Assembly (NCBI GenBank): GCA_016302505.1
Contig: JAEDNL010000002.1
Location: forward strand, 5,502 to 69,501
Reading direction: 5' to 3'
Source: Bacilli bacterium
Lineage (GTDB): Bacteria > Bacillota_I > Bacilli_A > RF39 > UBA660
DNA length: 64,000 nt
Position 1 is the stretch's first letter; each line of letters begins with the position of its first letter. The position numbers and the translations under genes were made by a program. Below, piece by piece: positions 25,894 to 35,211 of this stretch. Under the pieces are notes generated by a model. That model made no database searches, was not told where the DNA came from, and worked only from the letters and a program-made list of their open reading frames with translations.

Positions 25894-26461
25894 AATATAT
25901 AATTTCATCATTTTCAAATTTAATATCTAAGAATTTCTTACTTGATAAGTAATCACACATATGAACAAATCTTTGGTATTTATCTTTTGGTTTATTTAAT
26001 ATTTCTTCACCTTTATAATTCTTTGTAAATGGTCCCATGTGAGTTTCTATACATCTGCAAACTAGATCAAGTTCATTATCATTAAGTTCTAATTTGTCTT
26101 TATTTTCTTTTATATACTCACTCATTATTATAGGATGTTCAAATACAGTGTATTCGGTTTTAACTTTACCATGTTTAAGACCATCATGAAGTGTTATTGC
26201 CATAATGATTAAGTCTTTTTCATCATCATTAAAATTATTTAAGCATTCATTATCTAAAAGTTCTTTTGCTATTCTAACTGCAGCTTTTGTATGTCTTAAA
26301 AGTCCTCCTTCGTTTAATGAAAAAGATGGGTGATATTTACCTGTTGATGATGCTGGTACATGAAAAAAATATTCTGGTAGAAGATTTATTAATGTGATTA
26401 AACTATTTTTAATTCTATCATTTTTTATATAATTAATTTCTTTATTAAATTTTTCTTGCAT
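25892..26461 (-). CDS. HD-domain phosphohydrolase
   Basis: A 189-residue soluble protein. GLLRHTKAAV supplies the first metal-binding His, ITLHDGLKHG the HD pair, and FEHP and ETHMGPF further His ligands, an order typical of the HD superfamily. Family members hydrolyse phosphate esters of nucleotides or RNA ends. The substrate here cannot be inferred. An AAGAGGT ribosome site precedes the start on the minus strand. It is divergent from queG, sharing a 69-base promoter region, and convergent with the gene to its left. Confidence 0.82.
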   Translation of the reverse strand: MQEKFNKEINYIKNDRIKNSLITLINLLPEYFFHVPASSTGKYHPSFSLNEGGLLRHTKAAVRIAKELLDNECLNNFNDDEKDLIIMAITLHDGLKHGKVKTEYTVFEHPIIMSEYIKENKDKLELNDNELDLVCRCIETHMGPFTKNYKGEEILNKPKDKYQRFVHMCDYLSSKKFLDIKFENDEIIY

Positions 26462-26515
26462 TTTAATACCTCTTAAATATTATATAACAAAAATATTAAA
26501 TTTTCTATTTATTTA

Positions 26516-26524
26516 TGTTATTAT
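26516..26524 (+). promoter_or_regulatory. Extended -10 promoter giving a probable leaderless queG mRNA
   Basis: TGT then TATTAT (26519-26524). The ATG of queG begins six bases after the box, at the expected transcription start, and no ribosome site exists upstream of it. Confidence 0.5.
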
Positions 26525-26530
26525 TTAATT

Positions 26531-27406
26531 ATGAAAGAAGAAATAATAAGAATTAGTAAAATTAATAATATAGATAAAATTGGATTTTGTAATATTAAAA
26601 ATTTAAAAATACCATATGAAAAATATAAATTACAAGAAACACTTAATTATAAGTGTTCATTTCAAGTAGGAGATTTATCCGATAAATCACTTATTAATAA
26701 AAAATATAATATTTATAACACAGTAATAGTCATTTTAGTAAGTTATAATAAAGTAGATTTTAGTGATAAGTCATGTGTGAGCTTGAGTTCATGTGCTTAT
26801 GGGAGGGACTATCATTTAGAATTAAAAGATAAAATGCAAGATATATGTGAATATTTAAAAGATAATGGATATATTTACAAAACATATGTTGATAATAATC
26901 CATTGGATGAAAGATTGCTTGCTTATAATGCTGGGTTAGGTTTCTTTGGAAAAAATAATTTGTTAATAAATGAAGATATTGGTTCATATTTTTTTATAGG
27001 AGAGATATTAACTGATGCGGTAATTGAAAGTGATAAAATACAAAATAATAAATGTATTGGATGTAACAAATGTATAAAAGTATGTCCGACTCATGCTTTA
27101 AATGATAATGGTATTTTAAATTCAAAGAGATGTTTAAGTTATTTAACTCAAAGTAAAAAGTTGGATGAAAATGATTATAAATATTTTGATAATTGCATAT
27201 ATGGGTGTGATAAATGTATAAGTATATGCCCATATAATAATATAATTAAAGAAGTTAAAAATGAGATTGATATTGATGAATTTTTGAGTATGTCTAGTGA
27301 AGAATATAAAAATAAATATTCTTCTAATGCTAGTTATTGGAGAGGAAAAAAAGTTCTTGACAGAAACATAAATATTTATTTAAATAATTTGAAAAAGAAA
27401 AAATAG
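26531..27406 (+). CDS. queG: Epoxyqueuosine reductase QueG
   Basis: A 291-residue iron-sulfur, cobalamin-dependent enzyme that reduces epoxyqueuosine to queuosine in tRNA. The N-terminal DUF1730-type region carries the family motif CAYGRDYH (about residue 94). Two 4Fe-4S motifs follow: CIGCNKCIKVCP and CIYGCDKCISICP. YLTQSK between them is also conserved. It is shorter than the about 380 residues of many QueG proteins because the C-terminal HEAT-repeat part is missing, as in many Bacillota versions. It has no Shine-Dalgarno site and may be leaderless. No other queuosine genes are in the window. Confidence 0.9.
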   Translation: MKEEIIRISKINNIDKIGFCNIKNLKIPYEKYKLQETLNYKCSFQVGDLSDKSLINKKYNIYNTVIVILVSYNKVDFSDKSCVSLSSCAYGRDYHLELKDKMQDICEYLKDNGYIYKTYVDNNPLDERLLAYNAGLGFFGKNNLLINEDIGSYFFIGEILTDAVIESDKIQNNKCIGCNKCIKVCPTHALNDNGILNSKRCLSYLTQSKKLDENDYKYFDNCIYGCDKCISICPYNNIIKEVKNEIDIDEFLSMSSEEYKNKYSSNASYWRGKKVLDRNINIYLNNLKKKK

Positions 27407-27444
27407 TGTGTTAAAATTAAATATAGTAAAGATAAGGAGATATT

Positions 27445-27966
27445 ATGATTAAATTATTTAAGAAAAAAGATATACCAAGAAAAAATTATTATATTGTTAT
27501 TGCTGTTACAATATTAGTTGTTCTTTTAATGATTTTTGTAAGATCTTTTTATCTAAGTTATAAATCTTCTAAATTATCTAATAGTATTTTTTCTAATAAA
27601 ATAGTTAATCAAATACATATGGATGATTTTGATTTTGCGATTGCTGAAATATCTGATGTGATATTATATGTAAGTTATACTGGTTCTAATGAAATTTATA
27701 GTATGGAGAAAAGATTATTTAAAGAAATTGAAAATAATAATTTAACTGATAAAATTATTTATTTAGATGTCACTAAATATAATAAAAATAATAAATATAT
27801 TAAGACATTAAGAGATAAATTCCCTAATATTGATAATGAGATAAATTCTGCTCCGTTATTTATATATATAAAAGATGGTCAAGCAGTTGAAGCAATGAGC
27901 AGTGAATTTAGAATGGTTGATTATAAAATACTTAATAAATTAGTTGATAAATATGAAATAGAATAG
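27445..27966 (+). CDS. Membrane-anchored thioredoxin-fold protein lacking CXXC
   Basis: A 173-residue protein with a Lys-rich N-terminus and one membrane helix (about residues 16-38). The extracellular domain has a thioredoxin-like layout: ILYVSYTGSNEIYSMEKRLFKEIE, where CXXC would normally sit after the first strand, then IIYLDVTKYN and APLFIYIKDGQAVE (the cis-Pro strand region). The catalytic Cys pair is replaced, so it is not a standard redox enzyme. It lies between queG and the sortase gene, close to operons for Cys-rich secreted proteins. A non-redox chaperone or adaptor role is possible but unproven. An AAGGAG ribosome site precedes it. Confidence 0.6.
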   Translation: MIKLFKKKDIPRKNYYIVIAVTILVVLLMIFVRSFYLSYKSSKLSNSIFSNKIVNQIHMDDFDFAIAEISDVILYVSYTGSNEIYSMEKRLFKEIENNNLTDKIIYLDVTKYNKNNKYIKTLRDKFPNIDNEINSAPLFIYIKDGQAVEAMSSEFRMVDYKILNKLVDKYEIE

Positions 27967-27978
27967 TTTCATATTTTT
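27951..27978 (+). terminator. Weak terminator overlapping a stop codon
   Basis: ATATGAAA (27951-27958) and TTTCATAT (27967-27974) form a perfect but AT-rich stem. The TAG stop lies in the loop and Ts follow. Confidence 0.5.
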
Positions 27979-28007
27979 AATTATGTGTTTTTTTTTACAT
28001 TAAATTA

Positions 28008-28016
28008 TGGTATCAT
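28008..28016 (+). promoter_or_regulatory. Extended -10 promoter of the sortase operon
   Basis: TGG then TATCAT (28011-28016), followed about 20 bases on by ATG 28037 with an AGGTGAT ribosome site. Confidence 0.45.
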
Positions 28017-28036
28017 ATATATAAGATAGGTGATGT

Positions 28037-29632
28037 ATGAAAGAGTATGTTACTTTAAAATTAGAAGATGAAATGATAGTCTTTAATTATGAAACTATTT
28101 CTGATGAAGCAATTAAAATGGTTGATAAGAATAGTTTTTTTAAAGATACTCTTTTTTATACGTTAAAATACTTTAGAAAAAATATAAACAATATTTGTAA
28201 AAATTTTACAAACATTAAAACTATGTATGTTAAAAGATTAGTAACATTTAAATATATTAGGGATATAATGTTTGATTTAAGGATAGAGAATCTTAAATTA
28301 GATTTTAGATCTACCATATCTTTAGAAGATTATGAATTGTTTTTAGGATTAGATAGTCTTAATAAAATAGATTGTTATTACATGCCAAAATTTATTAAAG
28401 AAAAGTTTGAAAGTAAAGGTGTAATAGTAAATCTTTATAATAGGAATAAAGTGTCAGATAGATTTATGCTTCAAGTTGATGCGTTTGATTATGAGACATT
28501 ATATTATATTAAAAATCTATGTATTAAAGAAGATTATCCTAATTTATTAGATGATATAAAAGAGTTTTTAAGAATTAATTATAATTTAAAGGCAATTCAT
28601 ATATACATATTTTCTAAAGATATAATTGAGGGAATAGTTAATTTAGTTAAAAACGATGAGGCAAGAAATATAATGTTTTTTTTGCATCAAGAATATGATA
28701 AAGATAATTTTATAGTTAATAATATATCTTGGTTAAAAGAGTTAAATGAAAAATGTAAAAATGAATATACTTGTGAATTTAAAATAATATATTCTAATTC
28801 ATTTTTAAGAAAGAATTTATTTAAGCAGTTAACATTTAATAATTTAAAACTTATAACTGTATTTGGCGTTTATGTGAGTTTAGTATCTATAATTATAGTT
28901 AAATCTTATCAATTTGTTGAAAAAGCTAGTATTGATCAGATAAGAAATAATATTATTAGTGATTCTTATGCAGCTAGCGATACTGAAGATACAACAATAG
29001 AAGATGAAGAAATAGAAGAACCCGCTGTTAGTAGTGATAAGACTACTAAGAAGGAAGTTACTAATAAATATACATTTAAAAATGCTATCAATGAATTAAT
29101 AAAAACTAATAATGAAACAGTAGGATTTTTAAAAGTAAATAATACTAATATTAATTATCCCGTAGTCCAGCATTCTGATAATAGTTATTATTTAAATCAT
29201 GATTTCTATAAGAAAAAGAAAGTAATGGGTTGGGTATTTTTAGATTATAGAAACTCACATGATAGTTTTGATTCTAATAATATTATATATGGACACAATA
29301 TGCCAAATAAAACTATGTTTGGTAGTTTAAGTAATGTTATGACGTCTTCATGGAGAAAGAATAAAAATAACTTAATAATTACTTATGATACTTTAAATAA
29401 TAATAATAAATTTAAAATATTTTCTATTTATAAAGTAGATTATACTACAGATTATTTAAAAACTAAGTTCTCATCAAAAGAAGAATTTGATAGTTTTGTT
29501 AAAATGATTAGAAATAGAAGTACATTAAAGTCAGATGAGAAAGTAGAATATGGTGATAAAATACTTACATTATCTACTTGTGCTGATAAGGGTAAAAAAC
29601 GACTTGTAGTGCATGCAGTACTTATAGATTAG
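28037..29632 (+). CDS. Class B-type sortase with long N-terminal cytoplasmic domain
   Basis: A 531-residue transpeptidase. The C-terminal about 200 residues are a complete class B sortase: NINYPVVQ entry, catalytic His H420 in YGHNM, Cys C515 in LSTC and Arg R522 in KKRLVVHA. A membrane helix (about 275-296) precedes it, followed by an acidic Thr/Glu linker. The first about 270 residues are predicted cytoplasmic, with alternating strands and helices and no recognised family. Sortases normally have only a short N-terminal tail, so the protein is more than twice usual size. It starts the operon of Cys-rich secreted proteins, but none of those shows an obvious LPXTG or NPQTN signal, so its substrate is unknown. 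Confidence 0.88.
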   Translation: MKEYVTLKLEDEMIVFNYETISDEAIKMVDKNSFFKDTLFYTLKYFRKNINNICKNFTNIKTMYVKRLVTFKYIRDIMFDLRIENLKLDFRSTISLEDYELFLGLDSLNKIDCYYMPKFIKEKFESKGVIVNLYNRNKVSDRFMLQVDAFDYETLYYIKNLCIKEDYPNLLDDIKEFLRINYNLKAIHIYIFSKDIIEGIVNLVKNDEARNIMFFLHQEYDKDNFIVNNISWLKELNEKCKNEYTCEFKIIYSNSFLRKNLFKQLTFNNLKLITVFGVYVSLVSIIIVKSYQFVEKASIDQIRNNIISDSYAASDTEDTTIEDEEIEEPAVSSDKTTKKEVTNKYTFKNAINELIKTNNETVGFLKVNNTNINYPVVQHSDNSYYLNHDFYKKKKVMGWVFLDYRNSHDSFDSNNIIYGHNMPNKTMFGSLSNVMTSSWRKNKNNLIITYDTLNNNNKFKIFSIYKVDYTTDYLKTKFSSKEEFDSFVKMIRNRSTLKSDEKVEYGDKILTLSTCADKGKKRLVVHAVLID

Positions 29633-29641
29633 GAGGATAGA

Positions 29642-30283
29642 ATGAAAAAGATATTATTATTTATATCAATGTTAATTCCTGTTTATGTTAATGCGGTGTG
29701 TGATAATAGTGAAATAGTTAATTTAGGTAAACTTGCTAGTAACATTACATATGATACTGAATATTCTAAGAGTTTATCTAAATATACTGTTACATTTTAT
29801 AATGTAGTAGAAGATATATATTTAGAATATAATAATAAAAAGTATAGTCCTAATCAAAATAATGAGGTTACGATAAGTGGTTTGGAAGAGGGAAATGTCA
29901 TAGATGTAGTTGTTTATCCAAATGCTTCAGATTGTAGAAGTAGTTTATTAACAATAAGTGTTAAACTAAAATACTATAATACATTTTATAATGATTCTAG
30001 GTGTAAAAAGTATGCTGATAATGGATGTAGCACTGTTTATTGTACTAATCAATTTTTAGATGTAAAACCTACACTAATATTGTTTGAAGAGTCTCTTAAA
30101 AATACATGTGAAGAACCAGCGATACCCTTATCAAAACCTGATAATGAAGAAGTTACATTATATGATAAAATAGCAGATTTTTTATTAGACTATGGTATCA
30201 AATTTTTATTAATCGCAATTAGTTTAACTGTATCAATATTAATATTTACAAATAAATATAGAAAAATTAAACATGGTATTTAA
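29642..30283 (+). CDS. Secreted Cys-containing protein with C-terminal membrane helix
   Basis: A 213-residue protein with a cleavable-looking signal (about 1-18, ending VNA before VC), an extracellular beta-rich domain with several Cys, and one C-terminal helix (about 185-204) with a short basic tail. Its plan (signal, CxxxE/L segment, beta domain, Cys pair, C-terminal helix) matches the two small proteins at 30295 and 35265, so it is probably a distant paralogue. It is nine bases after the sortase gene behind an AGGAGG site. The helix-plus-basic tail resembles a sorting signal, but no LPXTG-like motif precedes it. Role unknown. Confidence 0.65.
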   Translation: MKKILLFISMLIPVYVNAVCDNSEIVNLGKLASNITYDTEYSKSLSKYTVTFYNVVEDIYLEYNNKKYSPNQNNEVTISGLEEGNVIDVVVYPNASDCRSSLLTISVKLKYYNTFYNDSRCKKYADNGCSTVYCTNQFLDVKPTLILFEESLKNTCEEPAIPLSKPDNEEVTLYDKIADFLLDYGIKFLLIAISLTVSILIFTNKYRKIKHGI

Positions 30284-30294
30284 AAGGAGTTAAA

Positions 30295-30915
30295 ATGAAA
30301 AAAGGAATAAAAATAGGTTTACTTATAACAATATTGTTATTCTCATCGAAAGTTTATGCAGAATGTAATAATAATGAACTTAATGATTGGGCAGAAAATG
30401 TTAGTATTGAATATAAAGATAATCTAAAATCAGGTGATTATAATTACCTTTTATTGGTTAGTCCATATAATGAATTAGCTACTGTTAAAGTTGTATTAGA
30501 TGATAAAGAATATTTAATAGATTATGATAGTGATTATAAAACTAATGTTGTTGGTAGTAACATTCATTTTGATGAAAAAAAATATATAATTAAATTTTAT
30601 GGTAATGAAAAGTCTGGTTGTAATAATGAATTATTAAGAGAACTTGAGTATAAAGTTCCTGGATATAATAAATATTCTGATTATGAATATTGTAAAAATA
30701 ATAAAAATTTAGAAATTTGTAAGACTAATACTGATAATAAGAATTTAAGTGATGAAGAATTTAATAAAAAAATAGTAAAAGAAGAAGTTGAAGAAAAATC
30801 AATATTATCATTTATTAAAAATTATTGGTGTTTTGTGATTGTCCCTATAGTTATAGTGGCAGTAATTTATTATTATAAAGTATATTTATTAAAGAAAAAG
30901 GAGAATAAGAAATGA
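30295..30915 (+). CDS. Small Cys-containing membrane-anchored surface protein (cassette copy 1)
   Basis: A 206-residue protein: signal peptide (about 1-20, ending VYA before EC), an extracellular domain opening with CNNNELNDWAENV, the segments YLLLVSPYNEL and IIKFYGNEKSGCNNELLRELEYKVP, an acidic stretch, then a helix (about 178-197) and a Lys-rich tail. It is clearly paralogous to the gene at 35265, sharing the FYGNEKS/CNxELLRExEYKVP block almost exactly. It overlaps the following 1063-residue gene by four bases, so the products are made together. Probably a membrane subunit holding or guiding the large partner. Function not known. Confidence 0.7.
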   Translation: MKKGIKIGLLITILLFSSKVYAECNNNELNDWAENVSIEYKDNLKSGDYNYLLLVSPYNELATVKVVLDDKEYLIDYDSDYKTNVVGSNIHFDEKKYIIKFYGNEKSGCNNELLRELEYKVPGYNKYSDYEYCKNNKNLEICKTNTDNKNLSDEEFNKKIVKEEVEEKSILSFIKNYWCFVIVPIVIVAVIYYYKVYLLKKKENKK

Positions 30916-33900
30916 AAAAGTTAAGTAGATTATTTATAATTTCATCCTTATTCTTTATAGGGAATAGTAATGTTAATGCAGTTGTTTCTGTTAATAGTGA
31001 TACTGTTTATAAGATAGAAGAGCAAGGACCTGCTACTTATAAATATGTTGAAAGTAAAACTTCATCAATCGATAAATTTTATAAAGTAGTTGATTCAACT
31101 AAGTATATAATATTTAATACTACTGATGGAGATGTAGATTGTAAAGATAAAACAAGTTGTCAAAATATCGTTGATAAAAAGTGTGCAAATAAAGATGATT
31201 GTTCTCTTGATTTGGTTGTTAATGAAAAAATAGCTCAGTCACTTGCAAATGATTACTGTAAAGAAAAAGACAACTGTACTGTAATGAAAATGTGTTGTGA
31301 TAAAACCAATTGTATTAGTGAAGAAAAATGTATTTCTTCAAAAGAATTAAAAACAGTTGCAGTAGAAAAAGGAAAAGTAAGAAAACAATATAGTGTAATT
31401 GATACATTTCAAACTAGAATATGGAGATATAAAATAAATTATGGTTCTAAGTGGTCAGAAGCATATTGTATTCAACCAGGTAAAATGGGACCATTTGGTG
31501 GGCAAAATTATTTTTTAAATCATTCAATTGATGTAAGAAGTTGTACTTCAGTCTATGATAAAAATATTGGTTATCCATGTGGGCTTGCTGAAGTCTTCTA
31601 TCAAGCATATAGTAAAAAATACGATGAATCAAATGAAGATGATTTTACTAGTATAAATATAGCATTAAGATTATGGATAAATTATTATTATAAAGTATAT
31701 AATACATATAATTCATTATCTGATATTGATAAATCTGGGTATGAAAAATTAGATGATACTTACACGGAGTCATCAATTTATGAAAGTACTGTTCTTGCAA
31801 TACTTGATAATTATAGTAGTGGTAAATGTAGTGATGCATCTAAATATAAAGGAAATATATTATGTGATAGTAAAAATAAAAATAATAATGTAATATCAAG
31901 AGCTATTCAATTGTTTAATTTAGTTAGAAATGCTAAAACATTTCATGGTAATGAATTTATGAAAGCAGATACTATTAAAGATGCTCAATCTAAAATAACT
32001 TTAATAGAAAAAGGATATAAAAATAATAAAAAAATATTTGAAGTGGAAGTTAAAGGACTTAAAGATGTAATTATAACGGATGAAACTAATAAAAATATTA
32101 CTTTATATGAATCTATATATAAGAGTTGTCATAATAAAGAAAATACCACTGAATGTAAAAAAGCTATTAAATTTACAGATGGTAATGGAACTTCTTATTA
32201 TCCTGCGACTACTAATGCTGATGGAACATTTACAATTGATTGGGATAACACTCAAGGAAAAGATAGTTTAGTGTTCAAAGTTATCAATTATGAAGTATGT
32301 TATAAATCAACAGGAAACGATGTTTCTGATTCAAAAGCTGCTGTATATTTTGGAAGTGCTAGTGGTTATGATGCTAAATTAAGAATATATTATCCAAATA
32401 ACAATAGTTATCAAATAATGGTTAGTTATTTTAATGAGGGATTTAAAGATAAGCTTGGTTCTAGCTGGGACTATAGAATTAAAATTAATATAGATGATGA
32501 TTCATATTGCGTGGATAATTGTAGTGATAAATGTAGTGATTCTAAACAATCAACTGATTTTGAACAATCAGGTTCAAAACAATTGTTAGGAACTTGTGGA
32601 GATGATGCTTCTTTGTATTCAGAATATACTATAGAAGATCCAGGAATGAGTTGTATTGTTAATTCGTGTAATAGTGTTACTAAAGACAAGTATGAAGAAA
32701 GTAAAGCTATATCTAATCAATACTGTAAAGTCTATTGTAGAAATACTACAAAATATTATCTTAAAAATAAAGTAGATGTTTATGCAGGAATGCAATTTAG
32801 CTATGATTTAGGTAGTGAACTTATAAAAAACGGTATCATATCCTCACAAGTAAAACCTGATTATAAATTAACTAGTGTTGTTATGGAGCATAAACAATGT
32901 ACTAGTGTAATTGATAATGATAAATGGCAAAATGATTATAAAAACGCAAATAAAGATGCTAAGACTCAACTTGAATATGATTTATATAATTGTAATTTAT
33001 ATAGTTCAAAAAATATGCCAAGTAAATATAATAACTATATAAATAAAAACACTGGTACAATAAGAGATTATTTATATAGTAGTGAACTTGATGATTGTGT
33101 TAATGGAAGTAGTAATTGTAATAAAATTGATGTATCTTATGATGAGGGATATAAAGTTGTACTTAATAAAAATGTAAGAAAAGAAACTTCAAACAAAACA
33201 TACTACTGTAGTAGTAATAATTGTTTTGATAATAGTGATGTTAATAGTTGTTCATCAGAAAAATCTAACATGAATGGTTCTATACCAAATAATAAATATG
33301 CAACTGTATTCATTGATACACAATATGATTATTACTTAAAAACTAAATTTAAATATGAAACATATACAGGAAATATAATTACAAATGGTAAAACTGAAAA
33401 TACAGTAGATCTACCATCATTTAGTTATCCTATAAAGAGTACTACTAGGACAGGTACTTATAATATAAAATATTCAATAACTAATATAGCAAAAAATAAA
33501 GTATATGATTTTAATAATATTAAATATACATGTAAATATAATGTTTATAATGTAACTAAAAAATATGATTGTAATTATAAAACTGGAGAATGTTCTAATT
33601 CATGTTATGAAGTTAAAAATGGTGTAGCTGTTTTAAAGAGTGAATGTATGAGTTTTAAAAAATCTAATGATGTTGGTATGGGACTTATATATAGAAATGT
33701 TTCATTAGGAAAATTATTCCCTGCTAGTAGAGTTAATTATTCTAACTGGAGTGATTATAATTATGTAATTAATCCTGAGATTTATAATAAAAATTTTTCC
33801 AATAAGACTATTAATGTAAGTGAAATTAAAAAAACTATAGAAAATACTAGTGAAGAATTATATAAACAAGATAATGAACATTTAGAATATAGTTATACTT

Positions 33901-34103
33901 TAACACCAGAGTCTATATCTAAAATAAAGGAATACAATAAAATTACTAATAATTATTTAGATAATACTCTTACTTGTAGTAAATACATTTCAGTAGGCTC
34001 AAATAATGATGATAATTCAAGGTTGTATTATGATTGTAAAAGTAGTTTCTTAAGAGATATTAAAAAACACGGTGTTATAGTTCATGCAGGAGGTGGTAAC
34101 TAA
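30912..34103 (+). CDS. 1063-residue secreted Cys-rich protein, thioester-domain-like (cassette copy 1)
   Basis: A large secreted protein with a signal peptide (about 1-23), many Cys, and no C-terminal helix or LPXTG motif. Around residue 186 it has EAYCIQPGK, followed by NHSIDVRSC, IGYPCGLAEVFYQAY and IALRLWINYYYK. This layout resembles thioester domains of Gram-positive adhesins (YCI... followed by an AxW motif), but the Gln of the usual TQxA[IV]W motif is not evident, so a thioester bond is doubtful. Later blocks YAGMQFSYDLGSEL and RNVSLGKLFPASR recur in the paralogue at 35930. It shares four bases with the upstream gene and one (TAATG) with the downstream pseudopilin gene. Likely a surface adhesin or pilus-associated protein. 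Confidence 0.7.
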   Translation: MKKLSRLFIISSLFFIGNSNVNAVVSVNSDTVYKIEEQGPATYKYVESKTSSIDKFYKVVDSTKYIIFNTTDGDVDCKDKTSCQNIVDKKCANKDDCSLDLVVNEKIAQSLANDYCKEKDNCTVMKMCCDKTNCISEEKCISSKELKTVAVEKGKVRKQYSVIDTFQTRIWRYKINYGSKWSEAYCIQPGKMGPFGGQNYFLNHSIDVRSCTSVYDKNIGYPCGLAEVFYQAYSKKYDESNEDDFTSINIALRLWINYYYKVYNTYNSLSDIDKSGYEKLDDTYTESSIYESTVLAILDNYSSGKCSDASKYKGNILCDSKNKNNNVISRAIQLFNLVRNAKTFHGNEFMKADTIKDAQSKITLIEKGYKNNKKIFEVEVKGLKDVIITDETNKNITLYESIYKSCHNKENTTECKKAIKFTDGNGTSYYPATTNADGTFTIDWDNTQGKDSLVFKVINYEVCYKSTGNDVSDSKAAVYFGSASGYDAKLRIYYPNNNSYQIMVSYFNEGFKDKLGSSWDYRIKINIDDDSYCVDNCSDKCSDSKQSTDFEQSGSKQLLGTCGDDASLYSEYTIEDPGMSCIVNSCNSVTKDKYEESKAISNQYCKVYCRNTTKYYLKNKVDVYAGMQFSYDLGSELIKNGIISSQVKPDYKLTSVVMEHKQCTSVIDNDKWQNDYKNANKDAKTQLEYDLYNCNLYSSKNMPSKYNNYINKNTGTIRDYLYSSELDDCVNGSSNCNKIDVSYDEGYKVVLNKNVRKETSNKTYYCSSNNCFDNSDVNSCSSEKSNMNGSIPNNKYATVFIDTQYDYYLKTKFKYETYTGNIITNGKTENTVDLPSFSYPIKSTTRTGTYNIKYSITNIAKNKVYDFNNIKYTCKYNVYNVTKKYDCNYKTGECSNSCYEVKNGVAVLKSECMSFKKSNDVGMGLIYRNVSLGKLFPASRVNYSNWSDYNYVINPEIYNKNFSNKTINVSEIKKTIENTSEELYKQDNEHLEYSYTLTPESISKIKEYNKITNNYLDNTLTCSKYISVGSNNDDNSRLYYDCKSSFLRDIKKHGVIVHAGGGN

Positions 34104-35170
34104 TGAAAGAATCATTATGGGGTTATTTGATATTAGTATTAGGTGTTATAGTTACTACTGTTATACTTTTAGTAAATAGAGTAACAACAACAACAGAAGA
34201 AGATTATTATTTAGGACAAGAAGTTATGAAGTCAGCTATGCTTGATGCTATAGATTATGGAACTTATAGAACTACTGGTAAAATAGTTATGTCTAAAGAA
34301 AAATTTGTTGAAGTATTTATAAGAAGATTTTCTGAAAGCGTAACAAATAATAAAACATATAAATTAGATTTTTATGATATATATGAAGAACCTCCTAAAG
34401 CTAGTGTAAGAATAAGAGCAACATCAGGTAGTGCTACTATAAATGATGAGACACTTAATGTAACATTAGACACTGTTTTAAATGGTATATTAGAAACTAT
34501 ATATGAACAATATTTAGATGGTATAACAACCACTGATAGATATTTTTATCATCAAAATAAAATTAATTATTATTATTCAAGTATTAATGATAAAAATGAA
34601 GTGGTTGGTTCAACTACTGAAATAAAAGATGGTTCTAAAATAGTATTAGTACTTGATAAATACGCTGAGATTAATCCAAGTGAAATATTTAAATATTATG
34701 CGGAAGGTAAAGTTGGAGCATCTATGAATGAAGTATCAGAAATATTATCAGCTTCAGCTTGTAATTATAAAGATTCTAGCGGAAAAGAGTATTGTAAAGG
34801 AATATATAACAATAAGATAGTGTATATTTATAGAAAGACATTATCTTATAAAAATAATACTAATACTAGTTTTAATAATCAAACAAAGAAAGCATTAACA
34901 TGTGGTATAAAATCTAGTTTTGACACTAAGTATAATAATAAAACTTATTCAGTAAAATATGTTAATAATAAAGAAGGAGCAACTATATATACAAATACTA
35001 GTTTTAGTAAAGAAAAAGGAAGTTTAAGTTGCGGTAAATCTGTTATAGTTAATGGCTGTAATTATAAGAATAGTTCTAATACTTATTGTAAAATAATTGA
35101 TGAAAGTGGAAAAGATAATTACATAAATAAAAATTATTTAAGTGATAAACCACAAGAATGTGGTAGTTAA
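34103..35170 (+). CDS. DUF5411/TadE-like pseudopilin with SH3-like tail (cassette copy 1)
   Basis: A 355-residue protein beginning MKESLWGYLILVLGVIV, a pilin-like N-terminus with a single hydrophobic helix (about residues 8-26), then TEEDYYLGQEVMKSAMLDAIDYGTYRTTGKI and FIRRFSESV, the DUF5411 pattern. TadE-type pseudopilins of Tad pili have this plan. The C-terminal half carries paired-Cys blocks (ACNYKDSSGKEYCKGIYNNK and GCNYKNSSNTYCKII) that look like bacterial SH3-like repeats. The N-terminus matches the copy at 39121 and is related to the pilins at 45251 and 45567. It starts on the stop codon of the preceding gene (TAATG) and ends at a terminator. A minor or tip pilin role is inferred. Confidence 0.72.
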   Translation: MKESLWGYLILVLGVIVTTVILLVNRVTTTTEEDYYLGQEVMKSAMLDAIDYGTYRTTGKIVMSKEKFVEVFIRRFSESVTNNKTYKLDFYDIYEEPPKASVRIRATSGSATINDETLNVTLDTVLNGILETIYEQYLDGITTTDRYFYHQNKINYYYSSINDKNEVVGSTTEIKDGSKIVLVLDKYAEINPSEIFKYYAEGKVGASMNEVSEILSASACNYKDSSGKEYCKGIYNNKIVYIYRKTLSYKNNTNTSFNNQTKKALTCGIKSSFDTKYNNKTYSVKYVNNKEGATIYTNTSFSKEKGSLSCGKSVIVNGCNYKNSSNTYCKIIDESGKDNYINKNYLSDKPQECGS

Positions 35171-35200
35171 GATATTGTAATTTCAATATCTTTTCTTTTT
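35169..35200 (+). terminator. Terminator after cassette copy 1
   Basis: GATATTG (35171-35177), loop, CAATATC (35184-35190), then TTTTCTTTTT. Confidence 0.75.
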
Positions 35201-35211
35201 AAATAAAATAC

